Below are positions 59,352 to 64,000 of a DNA stretch of 64,000 nt, in pieces. How positions within the stretch are numbered: position 1 is the first letter of the stretch; each line of letters starts with the position of its first letter. The translations under genes were made by a program, and so were the position numbers. A model generated the notes under the pieces. It had not been told where the DNA came from and ran no database searches. It saw nothing but the letters and a program-made list of their open reading frames with translations. This DNA comes from Chloroflexota bacterium (GTDB taxonomy: Bacteria > Chloroflexota > Anaerolineae > UBA4142): NCBI GenBank assembly GCA_016208315.1, contig JACQYF010000185.1, positions 1 to 64,000 on the forward strand, given 5' to 3'.

Positions 59352-60956
59352 TCAAATTAGCTCTGCCTGGAAGGCCTCGAAGCGCAGGCGGGTCTGCTCG
59401 TCCGGGAGGGACGCGGCAATTCGTCGGACGGCCGCGCGGGCCTCGGCCGCGAGGGCGTCATCGCCTTGAACGTGCAACCGCGCGGTCGCCGCGCGCAAGA
59501 ACATGGTCGGGTCGCCGACGGGCCGCGCCAACTCGACCGCGGCTTTCAAATCGGCAATCGCGTCGCCCTTGCGATTCAGCGCGAGCAAAGCTTGGGCGCG
59601 TGTTCCCAGCGCGGCGACCTCGTACTTGACGCGATTGGTCGCGCGGCTGCGCGCCAGCGCCTCCTCCGCCGCGGCGCGGGCCTCTTCCCATTGGTAACGC
59701 GCCAGCGCCAACTCGGCGCGCGCTTGCGTGAATCGCAGTTCCCACAACCAACGATGGCTGCCATACGTCGCCGGGATGGCTTGGGCGACCTCGCGCACGA
59801 GATGGTCGGCGCGTCCCAGTTCGCCGCGGCGCGCATAGTTGAGCAAAAGGTCAATCGCCGCGCTGACCGCGGCCGGCGGGAATTTCACCGCGCGACTGGT
59901 CGCCCGTGCTTCTTCGGCGATGGCTTCGGCGCGCGCGTAATCGGACAGTTCCAAGTACAGCCCGCCGCGCATCGCCATCGCGCGCGCGAGCCACGCGCCG
60001 ATCTCGTGCTGTTTGCCGAACCGGACCGCCTCGTCAAACGTTTTGATCGCTTCGCCATATTCGCCGCTCGCCATAAGCGCCAGGCCGAGATTGCCCAGCC
60101 CGCGCATGATCGCTTGGCTGTCGTAAATCTCGCGCGCCACGCGCAGCGCCTCCCGATTGCGCTGGATCGCCGCGCGATGCTGGCCGATCCAATACAGGGC
60201 GAGGCCCGACATGTCCATCCCGTAGGACAGGTACGAGTTGCGCGTGCCTCCGGCGAGCGCAAAGGCGCGCTCATACGTTTCCAGACTGGCCTTGGGGTGT
60301 CCGTCGGACACCTGGACCACGGCCAGGGTGCTCATCGCGCCGGCGGCCAAATCGCGCCGCCCGGCTTGCTCGGCCAGCCCCAGCGCCTCTTCGGCATAGT
60401 GCGTCGAGTCGGCGGTATTCCACAGTAATTGGGTGACCATGGCCAAGTCAACTAACACCTCGGCGCGGCGTTCGATCTGCGCCGGCGCGATGGCTTGAAG
60501 CGCAAGCTCCTGTTCGTGCTTGGCTTCTTTCCACATGGTCAGCATGGCAAAGGCCCTGCCGCGTCGCGCGTGGAAATCGGCAGCCAGTTCCCGATTGCCC
60601 ATTTGCTCGGCAATCGCCAGCGCGCGCTCGAGTAATTGCAATTCCTCGCGATGCGCCGCGCCCCGCCGCGCCCATTCGGCGGCGCGGTCCAGATATTCCA
60701 GGGCTTTGGTTTGATCTTCGCCCAATTCGAAATGCTGGGCGAGGAGCGCCGCGATCTCATCCAATTGTTCCGGATAGGCCCGTTCCAGCGCCTGGCCTGC
60801 CGCGCGGTGCAGCCGCTTGCGATCTTCGCGCAAAAGTGACTGATACGCGCTCTCTTGCGTCAGCGCGTGCTTGAAGAGAAAGGTCAGGTCCGGCTCGTCT
60901 ATCCGCCGCACCAGTTGCGCGTTTTCCAGTTGCGTGAGTTTCGAATCAAGGTTCAT
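59352..60956 (-). CDS. TPR protein C, paralogue
   Basis: 534 residues, ATG 60956. Begins MNLDSKLTQLENAQLVRR, DEPDLTFLFKHALTQESAYQSLLRE. TPR-like repeats with A(L)ALAEQ-type helices to the end. Together with proteins A and B it forms a tandem paralogue set. Confidence 0.85.
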   Translation of the reverse strand: MNLDSKLTQLENAQLVRRIDEPDLTFLFKHALTQESAYQSLLREDRKRLHRAAGQALERAYPEQLDEIAALLAQHFELGEDQTKALEYLDRAAEWARRGAAHREELQLLERALAIAEQMGNRELAADFHARRGRAFAMLTMWKEAKHEQELALQAIAPAQIERRAEVLVDLAMVTQLLWNTADSTHYAEEALGLAEQAGRRDLAAGAMSTLAVVQVSDGHPKASLETYERAFALAGGTRNSYLSYGMDMSGLALYWIGQHRAAIQRNREALRVAREIYDSQAIMRGLGNLGLALMASGEYGEAIKTFDEAVRFGKQHEIGAWLARAMAMRGGLYLELSDYARAEAIAEEARATSRAVKFPPAAVSAAIDLLLNYARRGELGRADHLVREVAQAIPATYGSHRWLWELRFTQARAELALARYQWEEARAAAEEALARSRATNRVKYEVAALGTRAQALLALNRKGDAIADLKAAVELARPVGDPTMFLRAATARLHVQGDDALAAEARAAVRRIAASLPDEQTRLRFEAFQAELI

Positions 60957-61003
60957 TTTCTGATTGTGATTTCACGGCGGCATCCCGATGCCGCCGTCAA
61001 GAT

Positions 61004-61519
61004 CTAATAGGGATAGCCCTTCGCGCCTTGCAGGCCCTTCAGGCAGGAAATCTCGCCCATCATGCTGTGCGCGTGGCCGACGATCATGTTGTTCACGATC
61101 CAATTCATGGGCGTCGGCCCGAATCCCGATTTCGACAAATCAATCACTCGTTCCAAATCGTCATCCTGCAACGAGGCGAAATACACGTCGGTGGCGGCAT
61201 AGACCGCTTGGGCATATTCGCGGGCCGTGGACAGATCAATCTTCAGCTTGCGCGCCCATTCAAACGTCGCGTGCATTTGTGGCTCGCTAATCCCGGTCTT
61301 GCCTTTCCACGCGCTCGCGAAGAGTGGGGCATTGCCTTTCAGCAAGCCATTGACGACGGCGTCTTCAACCGACAGCGCGTGAGCGTAGATCGCGCCGAGC
61401 GGATTGGCGATGCCTGGCGGAATCCAGTGTGCCTGCTCGGGCGTTACGTCGGCTACGGTGTTCTCCAACAATTCGTGCGCTTGTTTGAGTTGTTCACGCA
61501 ATAGTGAAATGGCATTCAT
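61004..61519 (-). CDS. DinB-family protein
   Basis: 171 residues. Four-helix DinB/YfiT fold with a possible metal triad: His in IYAHALSVED and the two in GHAHSMMGE. DinB-like proteins are metal-dependent thiol transferases or stress proteins. Start lies 2 bp after the cyclase/AAA stop. Confidence 0.85.
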   Translation of the reverse strand: MNAISLLREQLKQAHELLENTVADVTPEQAHWIPPGIANPLGAIYAHALSVEDAVVNGLLKGNAPLFASAWKGKTGISEPQMHATFEWARKLKIDLSTAREYAQAVYAATDVYFASLQDDDLERVIDLSKSGFGPTPMNWIVNNMIVGHAHSMMGEISCLKGLQGAKGYPY

Positions 61520-61521
61520 AC

Positions 61522-63504
61522 TTACAACCCCTCCGCCTGCAGCACCTTTTCCAGTACCTTGACCTGGAACTTGCGCCCGATGACGGCGGCGATTTGCAGC
61601 GTGCGTTTCGCATCTTCGGATAGGCGGTCAATGCGCGCGGTCAACACGCCCTGCAAGGTGTCCGGGATTTCAATGTTCTGAATCTCGCGCGTCACCGTCC
61701 ACTTGCCGTCCTTTAGCGCGATCCCCCCGCGATCAATCAGCATCCGAATCACTTCTTCGACAAAGAACGGATTGCCCTCCGCTTTGGCGAGAATGAGCGC
61801 GCGCAGTTGCTCCGGCAGCGCTTCGACTTCGAGTAAGTTGCTGACGAGGGTCTTGCTCTCCGTGTCGGAAAGCGGCCCGAGGTGCAGCTCACGCGCGCCG
61901 ACACCCGGGATGTCATGCGCCTGCGAGATCAATTTCCAGCCGGCGGCGTCCTTGTCCTCCCGCGTGACGAAGGCGAAAACGATCGGCGCCTCCGCGGCCA
62001 TGGGGATGATCTGCAACCCCAATTCGATGGACGAGGGATCGGCCCAGTGGACATCTTCGCAGATGAGGACCGTGGGCGACGACCGCGCGAGCGCGTGCAG
62101 CAGCCGTTTGTAGGCCGCGATGTATTTCGATTGCAGCGCAGGCCCATCCAAGTATTTCACCCGCGCGGCCATGTCCTCTTCCAATTTGAGACCGAGGAGA
62201 TGACCGAGATACGGATAAACCTCTTTCATTTCCGCGCCGAAAAGCGTTTCCGTCGTCTGCCACAACGCGCGGTGCGTTTCCTCCTCCGACGAGCCAGCCG
62301 ACGCGCCGATGATGGCGCGCAGAATATCGGTGCTCAAGTGATGCGCCATCGAAGTGCCGTAGGACAGGCAGCGGCCTTCGATCCAGCGGATGGCCGCACC
62401 CCCCTCCCCCTCGGTCCCCCTCCCCCCTCTCCTGAACCGAAGTTCAGGTTCAGGAGAGGGGGGAGGGGGAAGGGGGTAGGAGGTGAGGGCCGTTGCCTTG
62501 CGCCACTCGGCAACCAACCGCGATTTGCCCAAGCCCGCTTCGCCGATGATCGAAATGATCGAACCGCGGCCGGCGCGCGCGTCCGCGGTGATTTGCATCA
62601 GCGTCGCAAACTCGCGCTGGCGACCGACGAGGGGCGACGACAAGCCGGCGATGCCGCGCGTTCGCACGGCGCCTTTGCGTTCACCCGACACGCGATAGAC
62701 CTGGATCGGCTCGGCTTTGCCCTTGACGGTAATTTTGCCGCGGTCCTCGGAATCAAATAGCGAAGCGGCCAGCCGGTGCGTGCTCTCTGTAATTAGAATC
62801 GCGTTCGGCTCCGCGGCGCTCTGGACGCGTGCGGCGAGGTTGACCGTATCGCCGATCGCGAGGTATTCCATGTGCAAGTCGCTGCCGATATTGCCGACGA
62901 CGACCAGTCCGGTATTCAACCCGATCCGCATCTGAAAATCGGGAATCCGGTATTTGGCACGTAATTCGCCGGCGTATTCGTGGATGCCGGCGAGAATTTG
63001 CAGCGCGGCGCGGATCGCGCGCTCGGCGTCGTCTTCGTGCGCGAGCGGCGCGCCGAAAAAGGCCAAGACCCCGTCGCCGAGCAATTGGGCAATCGTGCCT
63101 TCGTAGTGGTAGACGCCTTCGCTCACGCGCCGGTGCGCGCCGGAAACTACCTCGCGCCAATCTTCCGGGTCCATTTGCTCGGCCAACGTGGTCGAGCCGA
63201 CGATGTCGGTGAAGAGCGCGGTAACCAACTTCCGCTCGCCTTCCATCCGCTCGCGTTCGGCCAGAATCTTGGTCGCGACATTCTGGGGCGCGGCGCGGCG
63301 CAGCGCGTCGAGCGGTTCGGTCTTGGTTACGGGAGTCGGCCGCGCGGCCGCGCCGGCGAGGTTGAAACCGCAATTCTTGCAAAAGCGCGCGTTCGGCGAG
63401 ACGGGCTTGCCGCAGTTGGGGCAGGCGCGCTCGAACGGCTGACCGCAATTCTCGCAAAACTTTGCGTCAGCCGCGTTTTCGAATGAACAATTAGGACACT
63501 TCAT
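61522..63504 (-). CDS. Zinc-ribbon class III nucleotidyl cyclase / AAA (STAND) protein
   Basis: 660 residues from ATG 63504. Double zinc ribbon (CPNC, CENCG, CPNCG, CKNCG, residues 3-46), class III cyclase domain about 90-265 with metal Asp in LFTDIVGSTT and LLGDGVLAFFG and the transition-state pair in GDTVNLAARV, then an AAA/STAND domain (LVGRQREF, GEAGLGKSR, CEDVHWADPSS). It ends at IGRKFQVKVLEKVL, exactly where a C-terminal TPR half normally begins. An in-frame palindrome at 62400-62483 adds about 28 residues after Walker A. Confidence 0.9.
   Translation of the reverse strand: MKCPNCSFENAADAKFCENCGQPFERACPNCGKPVSPNARFCKNCGFNLAGAAARPTPVTKTEPLDALRRAAPQNVATKILAERERMEGERKLVTALFTDIVGSTTLAEQMDPEDWREVVSGAHRRVSEGVYHYEGTIAQLLGDGVLAFFGAPLAHEDDAERAIRAALQILAGIHEYAGELRAKYRIPDFQMRIGLNTGLVVVGNIGSDLHMEYLAIGDTVNLAARVQSAAEPNAILITESTHRLAASLFDSEDRGKITVKGKAEPIQVYRVSGERKGAVRTRGIAGLSSPLVGRQREFATLMQITADARAGRGSIISIIGEAGLGKSRLVAEWRKATALTSYPLPPPPSPEPELRFRRGGRGTEGEGGAAIRWIEGRCLSYGTSMAHHLSTDILRAIIGASAGSSEEETHRALWQTTETLFGAEMKEVYPYLGHLLGLKLEEDMAARVKYLDGPALQSKYIAAYKRLLHALARSSPTVLICEDVHWADPSSIELGLQIIPMAAEAPIVFAFVTREDKDAAGWKLISQAHDIPGVGARELHLGPLSDTESKTLVSNLLEVEALPEQLRALILAKAEGNPFFVEEVIRMLIDRGGIALKDGKWTVTREIQNIEIPDTLQGVLTARIDRLSEDAKRTLQIAAVIGRKFQVKVLEKVLQAEGL
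62400..62483. repeat. GC-rich palindromic element inside the cyclase/AAA gene
   Basis: Two perfect 22-nt arms (62416-62437 and 62448-62469) with core CCTCCCCCCTCTCCTGAAC, spacer 10 nt, and C/G-rich flanks. Translated in frame as PPPPSPEPELRFRRGGRG. Confidence 0.88.
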
Positions 63505-63516
63505 GGCAAACTCCGG

Positions 63517-63585
63517 AAAACGTAAAGCGTAAAACGTAAAACCCTGAGCCAAGTCAAAGGGTTACGTTTTACGCTTTACGTTTTA
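63517..63585. repeat. AAACGTA-type tandem/inverted element
   Basis: Left units AAAACGTAAAGCGTAAAACG, right arm CGTTTTACGCTTTACGTTTT, centre AACCCTGAGCC. The stop codon and last codons of the TPR gene at 63576 are inside the right arm. Confidence 0.85.
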
Positions 63586-64000
63586 TTCATCACACTCTCA
63601 ACAAACATCTTCCTCAAGCCCTCGTCTCGGAACAATCCGGCCATTTCGTCCATTATCTCACGCGCGGCGTTTCGTTGGCGTTCCGCCTCGGCATCTCTTC
63701 CGAACTGCGTGAGGATGCGCGCGGCGCCGTGGCGCGCTTGCAGCACCGCGGGGCGCATTTTCATTTCGAGCGCGAGCGTTTCGGCGTGGGAGAATTGCGC
63801 CAGCGCGCGGTCGAGGTCGCCGCACGCCGCGCTCACGCGCGCATCGCCCAACGCGATTTCGGGGTAAAGGTGCTTCATGCGCCGTTCTTCGGCATAAGCG
63901 CGCGCCTCGCTCACGTGTTGCTTGGCATCCTCGACGTTGCCGTGCGCCAGGTCTACGAGCGCAGTCCCAACCAGAAAGCGCGGCTTTTCCAGCAACATGA
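63576..64000 (-). CDS. TPR protein, C-terminal part (runs off the window)
   Basis: At least 140 residues, the 5' part being outside the window. Helical repeats (VEDAKQHVSEARAYAEERR, LDRALAQFSHAETLALEM, AEAERQRNAAREIMDEMAG) match the ends of TPR proteins A to C. It lies upstream of the cyclase/AAA gene on the same strand, so it is probably a fourth paralogue. The last codons NKT and stop come from a repeat element. Confidence 0.75.
   Translation of the reverse strand, partial: MLLEKPRFLVGTALVDLAHGNVEDAKQHVSEARAYAEERRMKHLYPEIALGDARVSAACGDLDRALAQFSHAETLALEMKMRPAVLQARHGAARILTQFGRDAEAERQRNAAREIMDEMAGLFRDEGLRKMFVESVMNKT

Noticed and set aside
1-64000. Insertion sequence or transposase gene
   Set aside because: No open frame shows transposase motifs, and none of the palindromes flanks a coding segment in the manner of terminal inverted repeats.

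Overview
The window reads as a chromosomal segment of a high-GC, free-living bacterium, most likely an uncultured member of the Chloroflexota (Anaerolineae-like). That placement is an inference from gene content: zinc-ribbon class III cyclase/AAA proteins with separate TPR halves, a small DUF6812-like/AAA/CpaF operon, a BMP-type lipoprotein with a long Pro/Thr linker, and IclR-controlled ring-cleavage genes. No ribosomal marker is present to prove it. The window carries one tRNA (Lys, anticodon TTT) and, directly behind it, a gene for RNase P RNA.

Region 1 (about 0.5-19.2 kb) is a catabolic island, nearly all on the plus strand. In order it holds a LarA-type racemase, a broken IclR gene, a cupin, a U32-like TIM barrel, a creatininase-family hydrolase, an aldehyde:ferredoxin oxidoreductase with its own MoaD-like sulfur carrier, a nitroreductase, a two-subunit CoA-transferase, a 2x[4Fe-4S] ferredoxin and an Ldh2-type dehydrogenase. 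An intact IclR regulator (minus strand) follows. Next come a GalB-like hydratase, a GalC/RraA-like aldolase, a two-domain extradiol dioxygenase, a CHM isomerase, and a GlcF plus fused GlcD-GlcE oxidase. Together these suggest an aromatic or cyclic polyol acid being opened and funnelled to pyruvate, oxaloacetate and CoA esters. Two promoters in the island carry related operators of the form TGAAA-N5-TTTCA.

Region 2 (about 19.3-39.9 kb) mixes core and envelope genes: ChrB-like protein, a phosphofructokinase-like enzyme, a MacB/FtsX-type ABC exporter, citrate synthase, an OmpR-type two-component system with a small membrane protein, a PMT-like glycosyltransferase, a decayed secreted protein, a DUF4185 protein, a very long TPR membrane protein, MscL, a HEAT-repeat protein, an AEC transporter and a DEDD exonuclease. 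Region 3 (40.0-49.9 kb) is a BMP/ABC nucleoside-type uptake operon, a degenerate MntA/HepT pair, an MTA/SAH-type deaminase and a NarL-type two-component pair. Region 4 (49.9-51.0 kb) is the RNA locus and a small Cys-rich protein. Region 5 (51.0-64.0 kb, minus strand) is a signalling block: CpaF ATPase, AAA ATPase, DUF6812-like protein, a cNMP-binding histidine kinase, three paralogous TPR proteins, DinB, a cyclase/AAA protein and the tail of a fourth TPR protein.

The most unusual property of the window is its load of palindromic elements. Several families are visible. Some are built from short tandem units (about 7-9 nt) on one arm and the complementary units on the other; others are plain GC-rich palindromes. 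Many begin at, or supply, the stop codon of the upstream gene. Several sit in frame inside protein genes (glcDE, glcF, glycosyltransferase, cpaF, cyclase/AAA), and one lies in a stem of the RNase P RNA. This resembles the behaviour of Rickettsia palindromic elements, but with different sequences.
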